Shown: in pieces, positions 52,919-62,020 of the stretch
Layout of the letters: every line of letters begins with the position of its first letter
Numbering within the stretch: position 1 is the stretch's first letter
From: Saprospiraceae bacterium
GTDB lineage: Bacteria; Bacteroidota; Bacteroidia; Chitinophagales; Saprospiraceae
Reading direction: 5' to 3'
Assembly: GCA_013360405.1 (NCBI GenBank)
Contig: JABWBR010000005.1
Coordinates: 1 to 64,000 of the forward strand
DNA length: 64,000 nt
Notes under the pieces: model-generated
Database searches by the model: none
The model's input: only the letters and a program-made list of their open reading frames with translations
Told to the model about the DNA's origin: nothing
Position numbers and translations under genes: made by a program

Positions 52919-53554
52919 ATGACTATGCAGGAAAAGGCTGCCGACATCATGCAAATGCTCGATGAGCTGTATCCCGAAACGCCTATACCGCTTTCTCATC
53001 AGGATCCTTATACCTTGTTGGTAGCTGTGTTGCTCTCTGCGCAGTGTACCGATGAGCGCGTCAACAAGGTCACGCCCTTTTTGTTTGCCAAAGCCGATAA
53101 TCCGTTTGACATGGCCAGACTGGAAGTGGAGCAGATCAAAGATATCATCAGGCCCTGCGGCCTTTCGCCTCGCAAATCACAGGCCATTTCTTCGCTCTCC
53201 CAAATTCTGGTCGATAAATTCGATGGCAAGGTGCCCGATAATTTTGAAGACCTGGAAGCCCTGCCGGGCGTTGGCCACAAGACTGCTTCCGTGGTGATGA
53301 GCCAGGCTTTCGGGGTACCCGCTTTCCCTGTCGATACGCATATCCACCGCCTTGCCTGGCGCTGGGGCCTGAGCGAGGGAAAAAACGTGGAAAAAACGGA
53401 AGCCGACCTGAAAGCCATTTTCCCGGAGCATACCTGGAATAAGTTGCACCTGCAGATCATCTATTTTGGGCGGCAGTACTGCCCGGCCCGCGGGCACGAC
53501 CCCCACCGCTGTCCGATTTGCAGTAAATACGGAAGACCGGAGCTGTTTCAATGA
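52919..53554 (+). CDS. nth: Endonuclease III
   Basis: This base-excision DNA glycosylase/AP lyase has LLSAQCTDERVN, the helix-hairpin-helix LPGVGHKTASVV with catalytic Lys, and FPVDTHIHRLAWR with catalytic Asp. The C-terminal iron-sulfur loop is unusual: CPARGHDPHRCPIC has only three Cys with C-x9-C-x2-C spacing, against the E. coli C-x6-C-x2-C-x5-C. It is co-transcribed with purM. The start is ATG 52919 (or 52925). Confidence 0.92.
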   Translation: MTMQEKAADIMQMLDELYPETPIPLSHQDPYTLLVAVLLSAQCTDERVNKVTPFLFAKADNPFDMARLEVEQIKDIIRPCGLSPRKSQAISSLSQILVDKFDGKVPDNFEDLEALPGVGHKTASVVMSQAFGVPAFPVDTHIHRLAWRWGLSEGKNVEKTEADLKAIFPEHTWNKLHLQIIYFGRQYCPARGHDPHRCPICSKYGRPELFQ

Positions 53555-53596
53555 TCCCACCCTCCCACTCTCTCTCCCTCCCACACTCTCCTCTCA
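53555..53596. repeat. Pyrimidine-rich heptamer array between convergent nth and tamL
   Basis: It begins at the base after the nth stop and runs through the tamL stop (TGA at 53594-53596 on the minus strand). Units: tcccacc, ctcccac, tctctct, ccctccc, acactct, cctctca. Confidence 0.75.
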
Positions 53597-56053
53597 GAAG
53601 GGATAGCCAAATCCCAGATTGAGCGTCACGTCTCTCAACTGCCACTTGTTGAAATCCGTCCAGTAGTCGCCTTCTGTGACGGGGCTGTCGTTAATGCGGG
53701 GGAAGGAATTGCGCAATTTGATACCCAGGTCGGTACGAAAAATAAAATACGTGAAATCGATGCGGAGGCCGAAGCCACCGCCAAGGGCTATTTGCTTGAA
53801 GAAAGGATCGTTTTTGCAATAGGGATCATCGCAGTCGTTGTAAGTATTGGTTTTTAATAAAAATTGAGAACCGATACGACTGGTATCGCGCCTCAATGTC
53901 CAGATATTGCCGCCATCGACAAAAAACGCGCCTTTTAGACGCCAGAAAATGTCGAAGCGGTATTCGGCATTGAACTCCATTTTGAGATCGCCGGTCTGGT
54001 AAAGGCGGATATTATTGCGCTGATCGCGGGAAAGCGGGTCTTCATACCCGCCAGGGCCCAGCCCTCGGGGCGCCCAGGCTCTGATACTATTGGGGCCACC
54101 CACATAAAATTGCTTCACATATGGTACATCACTGGTAAAACCGAAGGGACGTGCGATGCCGGCATTAAATCGAAGGGCAAAGCTGTTTTTGGTGTTGTAT
54201 TGCCGGTAATATCTTAAGTCTGCTTCCAGCTTGGCATATTGAGAAAATTCGCTTTTGCCTATCTTAAAAGTAGTGGGGTTGAGCGCAAATTCGTTGTACA
54301 GCGCATTGATACCCCATATTTCTGCACCGGACAGATCAAAAAATACACCGGCATAATACGATTTGCCATAACGAGTTGGGCGACTGTTATATACAAAGTT
54401 GAGATCTCGGAATAGCAGGCTCACAAAAAACTGCTGGCCGAAGCTGTTTTTTAAGAATGGATTGACCGACAGAAGCGTGTCAAATTCGGGCGCGGTGATC
54501 GGCTTCAGAAAGTCGATGCCAATATGGTTGATTATATAGCGCTTGGTAGGCGAACGTTGGAAGTCGTAACCGTAGGTGGCATTAAACAGGTTGTATTGGT
54601 ACCAGTCGAGTACCAGAATATAATTATAACTTGTAGAAATACGCGTAGTGGCGTTTTCCTTCAGTGCCTGGAAAAAATCGCTGTGCAATAAGCGGCGTTT
54701 TTTGCCAAGGGGCACTTCGTGCAACCCCCTCCAGAAGCCCAAATAATCGCGAAACTTTGGGAAATACATATCTGTTTGTATCCGGAGGTCTACCGTATTC
54801 CAAAACCTGTCGTCTGCCAGACGTGGGTTCACTTCTACGCCCGCTGAGAGATTAGTGACCAGCAACTCGGCGCCATGAAAGAGGTTTCGGTTGCGCAAAC
54901 TCGGATTAAGGGTGAAGCCGATCAGGTTGCCCACGCCGCTCGACCCGCTTCGGTTGGTGTAATTGACCTCAAAATCGGCGCCGATTTCCATTTTGGCGTT
55001 GGGGGTCAATTCAATAAAAAACAGTAATTCGGAGAGGTTCGTACTGTCTATTTCCTGTCGGATCCGCACAAATTTATAAGTGCCCAAAGCGGATAGCTGC
55101 TTGTTGGTTTTGTCAAATAAATCCTGGGCGTATAACTCTCCCTTTTTGAGGTGAACGGCGTCGAGCAGAAGTAGCGGTTTTACATGAAAATCATTATTTC
55201 GAAGATGGAAGGTGTATCCGTTGATGATGGTATCTCTGAGTTCTCCTGCTACTTGCAGCGGACTGTAATTGGGATAAATATGTACTTGTCCAACCCGGTA
55301 GGCCGTATGAGCGTCCGTATTAAATGGCGTTTCTACTTCGAGGTATAGATTGGCTTTGTTTGCGCGTTGGAATGTGTCTATCTCAAGAGGTTCATTGAAG
55401 AAGTTGGAATAGAAGTAGGCATAACCGTTGTTTCTCAAAAAACGGGTGATGCGGTCTTTTTCTTGTTCGTACAATTTTAAATCCATACCGGCCCCTTTTT
55501 TGAGCAGGGTCTGGCTTTTGTTAGCTTGTAGCAACCGGTGAATGGCGGTATCCTGACTAAAATACGCCACGCTGTCTATTGCGAATCGCTTTTTGGCACT
55601 TACATAGTAGGTGACATGCGTCTTTTTTCCTTTGACCTGGTCGTCAGCGAATACATCTGCCTGGTAATACCCTTTGTATTGCATAAAGTAACGCATGGCC
55701 TCGGCAGTACTTTGAGTCAGCTTTTCGTCGTAAATGGTAGGCGGTTCCGCAATTACCCTGCGCTGAAATCTGTCGATGGCGGTGGTGTCTCCCGGGCCTG
55801 CCGTGGCCAGCCAAAACCACTCGCGTGGGAATAAGAAAAAGCGGGTATTTTCTTTTTGTTTGTATAGCGTGGAGAGTTCGTATTTGAGGGTGCGTTTACC
55901 TTCAACCTTTTCCTTTCCCAGAAATTTTATATCATTGCTTTTGAGCAGCAGTTCATCTTCTTTTAAATAGCGGGATACATTGCACGAGTATAGGCAAAAC
56001 AACAGGCAAAAAAAACATCCAAGCCGGTTAATTCGAGCAGCGTGTACCCTCAT
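53594..56053 (-). CDS. TamL-like Omp85/BamA-family outer-membrane lipoprotein
   Basis: This 819-aa protein has a short signal peptide with a lipobox (CLYSC, Cys24), then POTRA-like repeats (about 100-380; LSALGTYKFVRIRQEID) and a C-terminal Omp85 barrel (about 400-819) with FYVGGPNSIRAWAPRGLGPG (the VRGY-like loop) and LNLGFGYPF at the end. The lipidated form is the Bacteroidota TamL type, thought to help insert outer-membrane proteins. Its start codon is only 12 bp from the divergent SpoU gene. Confidence 0.9.
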   Translation of the reverse strand: MRVHAARINRLGCFFCLLFCLYSCNVSRYLKEDELLLKSNDIKFLGKEKVEGKRTLKYELSTLYKQKENTRFFLFPREWFWLATAGPGDTTAIDRFQRRVIAEPPTIYDEKLTQSTAEAMRYFMQYKGYYQADVFADDQVKGKKTHVTYYVSAKKRFAIDSVAYFSQDTAIHRLLQANKSQTLLKKGAGMDLKLYEQEKDRITRFLRNNGYAYFYSNFFNEPLEIDTFQRANKANLYLEVETPFNTDAHTAYRVGQVHIYPNYSPLQVAGELRDTIINGYTFHLRNNDFHVKPLLLLDAVHLKKGELYAQDLFDKTNKQLSALGTYKFVRIRQEIDSTNLSELLFFIELTPNAKMEIGADFEVNYTNRSGSSGVGNLIGFTLNPSLRNRNLFHGAELLVTNLSAGVEVNPRLADDRFWNTVDLRIQTDMYFPKFRDYLGFWRGLHEVPLGKKRRLLHSDFFQALKENATTRISTSYNYILVLDWYQYNLFNATYGYDFQRSPTKRYIINHIGIDFLKPITAPEFDTLLSVNPFLKNSFGQQFFVSLLFRDLNFVYNSRPTRYGKSYYAGVFFDLSGAEIWGINALYNEFALNPTTFKIGKSEFSQYAKLEADLRYYRQYNTKNSFALRFNAGIARPFGFTSDVPYVKQFYVGGPNSIRAWAPRGLGPGGYEDPLSRDQRNNIRLYQTGDLKMEFNAEYRFDIFWRLKGAFFVDGGNIWTLRRDTSRIGSQFLLKTNTYNDCDDPYCKNDPFFKQIALGGGFGLRIDFTYFIFRTDLGIKLRNSFPRINDSPVTEGDYWTDFNKWQLRDVTLNLGFGYPF

Positions 56054-56065
56054 AATGGTTTACAT

Positions 56066-56830
56066 ATGGCAATTTCTAAAAATACGGTGAAGTTTGTAAA
56101 ATCCCTTCACCTAAAAAAGTTTAGGCAAAAGTATGACATTTTCGTGGTTGAGGGGGATAAAATGGCCCGCGAGATGCTGGCGCAATCTGCCGTTGCCGTT
56201 GAACAGGTTTATGCGGTAGAAGCATGGGCAATTGCACATGCCGGGCTGTTGCGCGGGCGCAGCGATTTGGAGACGGTAATAGTATCGGAGCGGGAATTAT
56301 CGCAAATTTCTTCGCTCACTACGCCCAATCAGGTTTTGGTAGTGGCGCATAAACCCAGTTGGGAGTGGCCGTCGCTGCCCGATTTTACCCGTGCACTGTA
56401 TCTCGACGGTATCCAGGATCCCGGCAATATGGGCACTATTCTTCGCATTGCCGACTGGTTTGGCATTCCCTTTGTTTTTTGTTCGGATACCTGCGTGGAT
56501 GTATACAATAGTAAGGTAATTCAGGCTTCGATGGGGGCCTTTCTACGCGTACAAACTATGGAGATAGAACTTGCCGCCTTATTGGAGCGCTACGCCGGTT
56601 TGCCCGTTTTAGGTGCGTTTATGCAGGGGTTGAATGCTTTTGATCATTCCTGGCCCGAAAAAGGTATCCTGGTGATAGGCAGTGAAGGAGAAGGAATCAG
56701 CAAAAATAATCTGCTATTAATAAACGAAAAGGTAACGATACCCAAGGGCAAACCTGGTGGGGCCGAGTCGTTAAACGCAGCAGTAGCCATGGGGATTTTG
56801 TGCGCAATTTGGTCTGATAAGGGTTTATGA
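56066..56830 (+). CDS. SpoU/TrmH-family RNA methyltransferase
   Basis: This 254-aa 2'-O-methyltransferase has an N-terminal substrate-binding domain (KKFRQKYDIFVVEGDKM) and the SPOUT knot motifs YLDGIQDPGNMGTILRIADW, VIGSEGEGIS and IPKGKPGGAESLNAAVA. The start at 56066 (MAISKNTVKFVKSL) is preferred to 56042, which would overlap the divergent tamL. Its last codons lie in an inverted repeat. The RNA target is unknown. Confidence 0.93.
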   Translation: MAISKNTVKFVKSLHLKKFRQKYDIFVVEGDKMAREMLAQSAVAVEQVYAVEAWAIAHAGLLRGRSDLETVIVSERELSQISSLTTPNQVLVVAHKPSWEWPSLPDFTRALYLDGIQDPGNMGTILRIADWFGIPFVFCSDTCVDVYNSKVIQASMGAFLRVQTMEIELAALLERYAGLPVLGAFMQGLNAFDHSWPEKGILVIGSEGEGISKNNLLLINEKVTIPKGKPGGAESLNAAVAMGILCAIWSDKGL

Positions 56831-56868
56831 GGGGTGATATAAACCCTCATAAACCCTCATAAACCTTT
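56821..56868. terminator. Perfect 13-bp hairpin and decamer repeat between convergent spoU and tlpA
   Basis: GGGTTTATGAGGG (56821-56833, spanning the spoU stop) is the exact reverse complement of CCCTCATAAACCC (56844-56856), with a 10-nt loop. The right arm belongs to a decamer repeat ATAAACCCTC at 56839 and 56849 with a degenerate third copy at 56859. It could end transcription in both directions. Confidence 0.7.
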
Positions 56869-57984
56869 CTAGAGGAGCCGCTTAAGTTCCGCTTCGATTT
56901 GCTCGGCGCCACGTACGCCGACTGCAGCGATTTTGCCGTCGCGGTCAATCATGAAGGCTTTGGGAATACCGCGAACGCCGTAAATAGCAGCGGGTGCGGA
57001 ATCCCATTTTTTGAGGTCGCTCACATGGAATTCCCACGAAAGGCCGTCCTGAGCGATAGCGTCAACCCATTTTTGCTTGGACTGCGTCATCATAGCCTCT
57101 ACTTGCTGGGGGTTATTGATAGAAGCCATGCTGCGGGAATCGAGCCCGTCGAGCGATACGCTGAAGACGGTGAAGCCCTGATCTTTGTATTTTTGGTATA
57201 CTTGAACCACATTGGGGTTTTCGCGGCGGCAGGGGCCGCACCAGCTGGCCCAAAAGTCGAGCAGTACTACTTTGCCTTTGAGCTCCGACAGCGCGAATTC
57301 TTTACCCTGTGGGTTTTTCATGCGGATATCGGGTGCAGGCTGGCCCACCCTGATTAACTCGTCTGCCTGCTGGGCAAGAGCCTGTGTTTCGAGTTGTTGC
57401 AGGTACTTGCCGTATTCGATGGCAAATTCCGATTGTGGGTCGAGGCGCTGCAGGGCCTTTTTCTGGATGTCCATAAACTGTGCGTTTCCACCCAGCGTAG
57501 AGGCTGCTACAAAAGCGCCTAAAGTAGGGTTGGAGGTGGTATCGACAAATTTGCCGATATCCTGGGCGCCGAGTTTTTGCTGAGCCACGCCGTTCATCAC
57601 ATTGGCAAGTGATTGGGAGGAAGCCGAACCGCTGATTTTTACGTCAAACATTTGCAACGTATTGAGGTCGCCATCAATATTGACCTTTTTCTCGCTGCCA
57701 TCTAATACCAGGCTGATGCGTTTTGTACCGATGCGAAGGTTGTAAACGCCTGAAGCGAGGCCTTCCGGAAATTCTAAAGCGAAATGACCGTTATTGTCCA
57801 GTGTAGTTTTACCAAGTACATTGCTGGCTTTGCCGATCATGAGAAGATCAAGAAAAACCTGCATGTCGGTTTGCGCATTGCTAAGGGTACCTTCAATGAC
57901 CGTCCCTTTTTGAGGGGCGCATTGCCAGGCCAAAAGGACCATTGATGCGATAGTAAATGCGTAAACGAGTTTTTTCATGTTCAA
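56869..57984 (-). CDS. TlpA-family thiol-disulfide lipoprotein with DUF4369-like N-terminus
   Basis: This 371-aa lipoprotein (lipobox LLAWQC, Cys22) has an N-terminal beta-rich DUF4369-like part (GTVIEGTLSNAQTDMQVFLD, DNNGHFALEF). A thioredoxin domain follows (about 225-371) with the active site WASWCGPCRREN and the cis-Pro loop VRGIPKAFMIDRDG. It likely reduces or oxidises periplasmic thiols. It lies 31 bp downstream of purL. Confidence 0.92.
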   Translation of the reverse strand: MNMKKLVYAFTIASMVLLAWQCAPQKGTVIEGTLSNAQTDMQVFLDLLMIGKASNVLGKTTLDNNGHFALEFPEGLASGVYNLRIGTKRISLVLDGSEKKVNIDGDLNTLQMFDVKISGSASSQSLANVMNGVAQQKLGAQDIGKFVDTTSNPTLGAFVAASTLGGNAQFMDIQKKALQRLDPQSEFAIEYGKYLQQLETQALAQQADELIRVGQPAPDIRMKNPQGKEFALSELKGKVVLLDFWASWCGPCRRENPNVVQVYQKYKDQGFTVFSVSLDGLDSRSMASINNPQQVEAMMTQSKQKWVDAIAQDGLSWEFHVSDLKKWDSAPAAIYGVRGIPKAFMIDRDGKIAAVGVRGAEQIEAELKRLL

Positions 57985-58015
57985 AAAGGATTGATTTAAT
58001 AAGATTTGTATTGCG

Positions 58016-60250
58016 TTAATGACTCATCATACTGCCCAGAAAGTTATGGTAATGCTCCTGCCAGGAAGTAAGCGTTCCAAAATTTTCTTCGTCGATAATG
58101 ATCTGATGGGCAATCACTTCACCCAATCTGGTAAAGGAAACATTATTAGCGTTCAGATGGTTGACCAGTTCGTCTTCGTTTTCGGGTTTGACGCTCACTA
58201 CTATGCGGCTTTGGCTTTCGCCAAACAGGTAGGCGTCTTTGCGGAAATTGGCGTCGGTTTCAATGTCAAAACCCAATCCTCCCGCCATTGCACTCTCTAA
58301 TAGTGCGAGAAACAGGCCTCCCTCCGATACGTCGTGTGCCGAGTCTATGTATTGTTTGCTGATTAATGCGGCGATGACTTGCTGTACCTGGTATTCTTCG
58401 TTGAGGTCGAAATGCGGCGCCGGCGAATAGACGATTCCATGTACATGGCGGAAATATTCGGAACTCCCCAGATCATTGGAAGGAGTACCTATCATGTAAA
58501 TTTGAGCTCCTGCAGATTTAAAGGACAGGGTCATTACCAGCGAGGCATCATCAAGCACGCCCAGCATGCCGATGGTGGGCGTGGGATATACCGGTTCTGT
58601 TTTGTCTTTAAGTACGGTTTGGTTGTAAAAACTTACGTTGCCACCTGTCACCGGGGTATCAAATCTGCGGCATGCCTCGCCCATGCCTTTGATGGCATGC
58701 ACAAATTGCCAGTATACTTCGGGATTGTACGGATTGCCAAAATTCAGACAGTTGGTGATGGCCACCGGTTGCCCTCCCGAACAAACGATATTGCGGGCAG
58801 CTTCAGCTACCGCAATCATGGCGCCTATGTAAGGATCGGCGTAGACATAAGCCGAATTGCAGTCGGTGGTGAGCGCCAGTGCGGTATTCGTGTTTTTTAC
58901 TCTTACGATAGCCGCGTCAGAGGGCGCATTGGTGCTCATGCTGTTGGTTCGCACCATCGAGTCGTATTGTTCGTATACCCAGCGTTTTGACACAAGATTG
59001 GGGGAAGTGAGCAACTGCCGGGCTGTGGCTTCGTAGTTGAGGGGCACGGGAATCTTCGACAAAGAAAATTTTTCAATCTCGTCCAGGTAAGCAGGTTTGG
59101 TATAGTCGCGCTTGTAAACCGGCGCTCCGCCACCCAGCACCAGTGATTCGGCTGGCACGTCGGCTACTTTTTCGCCTTCGTAATAAAACTCGAGCCGGCC
59201 GCCGTCGATGACTTCCCCGATTTGGGCGCACTGCAGGTCCCATTTTTCAAAAACATCCAACAGTAATTGCTCTTGTCCTTTTTTGCCTACGATGAGCATG
59301 CGTTCCTGGCTTTCCGATAGCAATATTTCGAAGGGACGCATATTGGATTGCCGGGTAGGCACCAGGCTGAGGTCGATTCGCATGCCTACGCCGCCTTTGG
59401 CGCTCATTTCGGAGGTAGAACAGGTGATACCGGCTGCGCCCATGTCCTGCATGCCCACTACCGCTCCTGTTTGAATGGCTTCGAGGGAAGCTTCCAGCAA
59501 CAACTTTTCCTGGAAAGGGTCGCCTACCTGCACTGATGGCAAGTCCTCAGCAGAATCCTCGGTGAGGTCGGCAGAGGCGAACGTGGCGCCGTGGATGCCG
59601 TCTTTACCCGTAGCTGAACCTACGATAAATACCGGGTTGCCTTTTCCTTCTGCGATAGCAGATACGGTTTTACCCACCTCGACAATGCCCGCCGACATGG
59701 CGTTGACTAATATGTTCTGGTTGTAACAATCGTAAAAATATACTTCTCCCCCCACCGTAGGCACGCCAAAGCAGTTGCCGTAATCGCCGATGCCGTGCAC
59801 TACGCCTTTTACCAATTGCCGGGTGTGGTTGAGCTCGGGATTGCCGAAACGCAGGGAGTTCAGCGCCGCAATAGGCCTGGCGCCCATCGTAAAAATATCG
59901 CGGTGGATACCGCCTACACCAGTAGCTGCACCCTGGTAGGGTTCAATGGCGGAGGGGTGGTTGTGCGATTCAATTTTGAAAGCACAGGCCAGTCCGTTGC
60001 CGATATCTACCAATCCGGCGTTTTCTTCTCCTGCGCCCACCAGCAGGCGTTCGCCTTCGCGGGGCAGGGTTTTGAGCCAGAGGATGGAATTTTTATACGA
60101 ACAGTGTTCCGACCACATCACGGAGAAAATACTCAGCTCCGTAAAATTGGGAATCCTGCCCATAATTTGTTGTATGCGTTGGAACTCATCGGGCGTAAGG
60201 CCCAGCTGCTGCGCAATTTCAACAGTCACTTGCGGTTCTACGGCGTGCAT
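58016..60250 (-). CDS. purL: Phosphoribosylformylglycinamidine synthase subunit PurL
   Basis: It converts FGAR to FGAM in purine synthesis. The 744-aa protein is the small PurL type that needs PurQ and PurS, which are not in the window. Motifs: [11 protein letters not shown] (catalytic His), [35 protein letters not shown], and VHDVS-like [10 protein letters not shown]. The ATG at 60250 ([14 protein letters not shown]) is chosen; the upstream extension would overlap the oxidase gene. A -7 box precedes it. Confidence 0.95.
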   Translation of the reverse strand: MHAVEPQVTVEIAQQLGLTPDEFQRIQQIMGRIPNFTELSIFSVMWSEHCSYKNSILWLKTLPREGERLLVGAGEENAGLVDIGNGLACAFKIESHNHPSAIEPYQGAATGVGGIHRDIFTMGARPIAALNSLRFGNPELNHTRQLVKGVVHGIGDYGNCFGVPTVGGEVYFYDCYNQNILVNAMSAGIVEVGKTVSAIAEGKGNPVFIVGSATGKDGIHGATFASADLTEDSAEDLPSVQVGDPFQEKLLLEASLEAIQTGAVVGMQDMGAAGITCSTSEMSAKGGVGMRIDLSLVPTRQSNMRPFEILLSESQERMLIVGKKGQEQLLLDVFEKWDLQCAQIGEVIDGGRLEFYYEGEKVADVPAESLVLGGGAPVYKRDYTKPAYLDEIEKFSLSKIPVPLNYEATARQLLTSPNLVSKRWVYEQYDSMVRTNSMSTNAPSDAAIVRVKNTNTALALTTDCNSAYVYADPYIGAMIAVAEAARNIVCSGGQPVAITNCLNFGNPYNPEVYWQFVHAIKGMGEACRRFDTPVTGGNVSFYNQTVLKDKTEPVYPTPTIGMLGVLDDASLVMTLSFKSAGAQIYMIGTPSNDLGSSEYFRHVHGIVYSPAPHFDLNEEYQVQQVIAALISKQYIDSAHDVSEGGLFLALLESAMAGGLGFDIETDANFRKDAYLFGESQSRIVVSVKPENEDELVNHLNANNVSFTRLGEVIAHQIIIDEENFGTLTSWQEHYHNFLGSMMSH

Positions 60251-60269
60251 GCGCTTTTTTTTTGCGCCA

Positions 60270-60277
60270 CAAAGATA
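60270..60277 (-). promoter_or_regulatory. -7 box (TATCTTTG) for purL
   Basis: Exact TAxxTTTG on the minus strand, 19 nt before the ATG at 60250. It suggests purL can be transcribed apart from the upstream oxidase gene. Confidence 0.45.
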
Positions 60278-60285
60278 ATGACAAT

Positions 60286-60921
60286 CTACCTGATCAGGTA
60301 ATTGATAAAGAAGAATAATACCAGGTAAACCCACAGCAGATCGAGAAAATGCCAATATAGGGTAAGCAGACGCAATTGCAACCGCTTTTCGGGATCGGAA
60401 AAATATACCAACACGCTCACCGGCTCTTTCATGAAGCGGTAGGAGTTGTATAAAAAAATGATCAGAAAGGGTAACCCGCCAATGACGTGCAGAAAATGCA
60501 ATATGGAGATGATATACAGATAAGACGCTGAATTATCGGAGTTTATGGTGATTTGCTGTGCTAATAAAGTGCGCCATCCAACCCATTGCAGGCAGAGGAA
60601 AATAAGCGATAGCACTATGGTATACAACAGGGCGCGTTGGTAATGTTGAGTATTGTCGGCCAGATAGGCTTTTTTAGCCCGCATCATCATAGCGCTGCCG
60701 GCCAGCAGTATCAATGTGTTGAACATGAATATGTTGGGCAGCTTTATCGGAGGTAGATTGCTCTGCACCCGGGTGTACACAAAAGCCGCGCTCAGACTGG
60801 CAAATATTGCCGACAAGCCTACTATGACCAGCACCATCAGGATGTTGTGGGGATGGAAGGCAAATTGCTGGTATTCGCTTTGACTGATTTCCTGGTTGCT
60901 ATGTGCGTGGTTGTCTTCCAT
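60286..60921 (-). CDS. Heme-copper oxidase subunit III-like protein
   Basis: This 211-aa inner-membrane protein has five hydrophobic helices in the subunit III pattern: [69 protein letters not shown] and the terminal [18 protein letters not shown], a strong family signature. The ATG at 60921 ([10 protein letters not shown]) is preferred to the GTG at 60948. Other oxidase subunits are not in the window. Confidence 0.88.
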   Translation of the reverse strand: MEDNHAHSNQEISQSEYQQFAFHPHNILMVLVIVGLSAIFASLSAAFVYTRVQSNLPPIKLPNIFMFNTLILLAGSAMMMRAKKAYLADNTQHYQRALLYTIVLSLIFLCLQWVGWRTLLAQQITINSDNSASYLYIISILHFLHVIGGLPFLIIFLYNSYRFMKEPVSVLVYFSDPEKRLQLRLLTLYWHFLDLLWVYLVLFFFINYLIR

Positions 60922-61145
60922 TTGTACGAAACTTTCGGCACTTATCACTGCAATATCTCACTTCTTCCCAATTTCTTTCCCACTTTTTGCGCCACCGGAA
61001 GGGCCTGCCGCAAGTCATGCAGTTTTTTTCAGGCAAATCGCTCTTTTTTTTCGTGGCCGGCATATACTGGGTACTTCATTATCGGAGGCTATAACAAGGT
61101 TGATGCCGGAATGTTTTATCTTGTGCGCTGTTTAATCCGGCGTCT

Positions 61146-61979
61146 ATGCCTATATGCCATCAATGCCGGTCGGTTGTACCCGACCAAGCCCGCTTTTGTC
61201 CTTTCTGTGGTGTGCCCCAACACCGGTCGGAAGAGGAACCTCCTTTTGTAGACGACAAAGGCGACGTGGAGGCCCGCCTAGTGACTTTGTTTTTTGATTC
61301 TCTACGCCGGGAGGTAACCGCTTCATTCCCTGCTTTAGACATGCAGGCGCTTACCGAAAGGCTCTATGCCTCAGGCTTCCGCGATATGCTGCACCGGCGC
61401 ATGAGCCAATTGGCCGAGCAAATCAAAGCCAAAAACGAAGCCTGGACGCGCAGCCCCGCTACCCAAAAAAAATACCTGCTGTGTCTGTTTGACGAATTGA
61501 TCGATTATTTCCTGATCAGGCATGCAGCCGATATGATCCCCCTTGTGTTACCCGAATCTATTCTGAAATACCAACAGCACGCACTAACCTCTATCGACCG
61601 CTATGCGATGGTGATGGATTATATGGACTGGTCGCAGGAAAAAGAAACCGTTTACACCGATTTCCTTGCAATGCCCGTAGACCACTTGCGCAATGCGAGC
61701 AAGTATTTTCTCTTTCCTGAAAAAAGTGAACACATATTTTTTATTTGCGACCAAAGTATATTTGGCGGCTGCACCGAGGGTTTTGCCATTACTGAGCGCG
61801 GCTTATATTGGAAGGCGCCTTTGGCGAAAGCCAAAAGATACTTGTTCCTCGACGAAGCTAACCTGGAACTCTCCAAAGAATGGCTTACCATTAATGAGTC
61901 TTTTTTTAATGCTGGAACTACGCTGAATTATAAGATATTCAAGCTGCTTAGAAAAATGCACCAACTGCTGCATCTCTGA
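61146..61979 (+). CDS. Zinc-ribbon protein with C-terminal PH-like domain (unknown)
   Basis: This 277-aa protein opens with a zinc ribbon, C4-x2-C7 and C18-x2-C21. A helical middle (about 40-185) follows. The C-terminal part, GFAITERGLYWKAPLAKAKRY, resembles a small PH-like domain seen in Bacteroidota zinc-ribbon and AAA+-linked proteins. I cannot name its function. It has no signal peptide, so it is likely cytoplasmic. The 224 bp upstream shows no clear promoter box. Confidence 0.75.
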   Translation: MPICHQCRSVVPDQARFCPFCGVPQHRSEEEPPFVDDKGDVEARLVTLFFDSLRREVTASFPALDMQALTERLYASGFRDMLHRRMSQLAEQIKAKNEAWTRSPATQKKYLLCLFDELIDYFLIRHAADMIPLVLPESILKYQQHALTSIDRYAMVMDYMDWSQEKETVYTDFLAMPVDHLRNASKYFLFPEKSEHIFFICDQSIFGGCTEGFAITERGLYWKAPLAKAKRYLFLDEANLELSKEWLTINESFFNAGTTLNYKIFKLLRKMHQLLHL

Positions 61980-61996
61980 TAGTCTTCACATTTCCT

Positions 61997-62004
61997 TACC
62001 TTTG
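61997..62004 (+). promoter_or_regulatory. -7 box (TACCTTTG) for the VCBS-repeat gene
   Basis: Exact TAxxTTTG, 16 nt before the ATG at 62021. Confidence 0.5.
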
Positions 62005-62020
62005 CAGTAAAGCGGTTTTT

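Noticed and set aside
60251-60355. Upstream extension of purL
   Set aside because: It would overlap the oxidase subunit III gene, and family similarity begins at MHAVEPQV.
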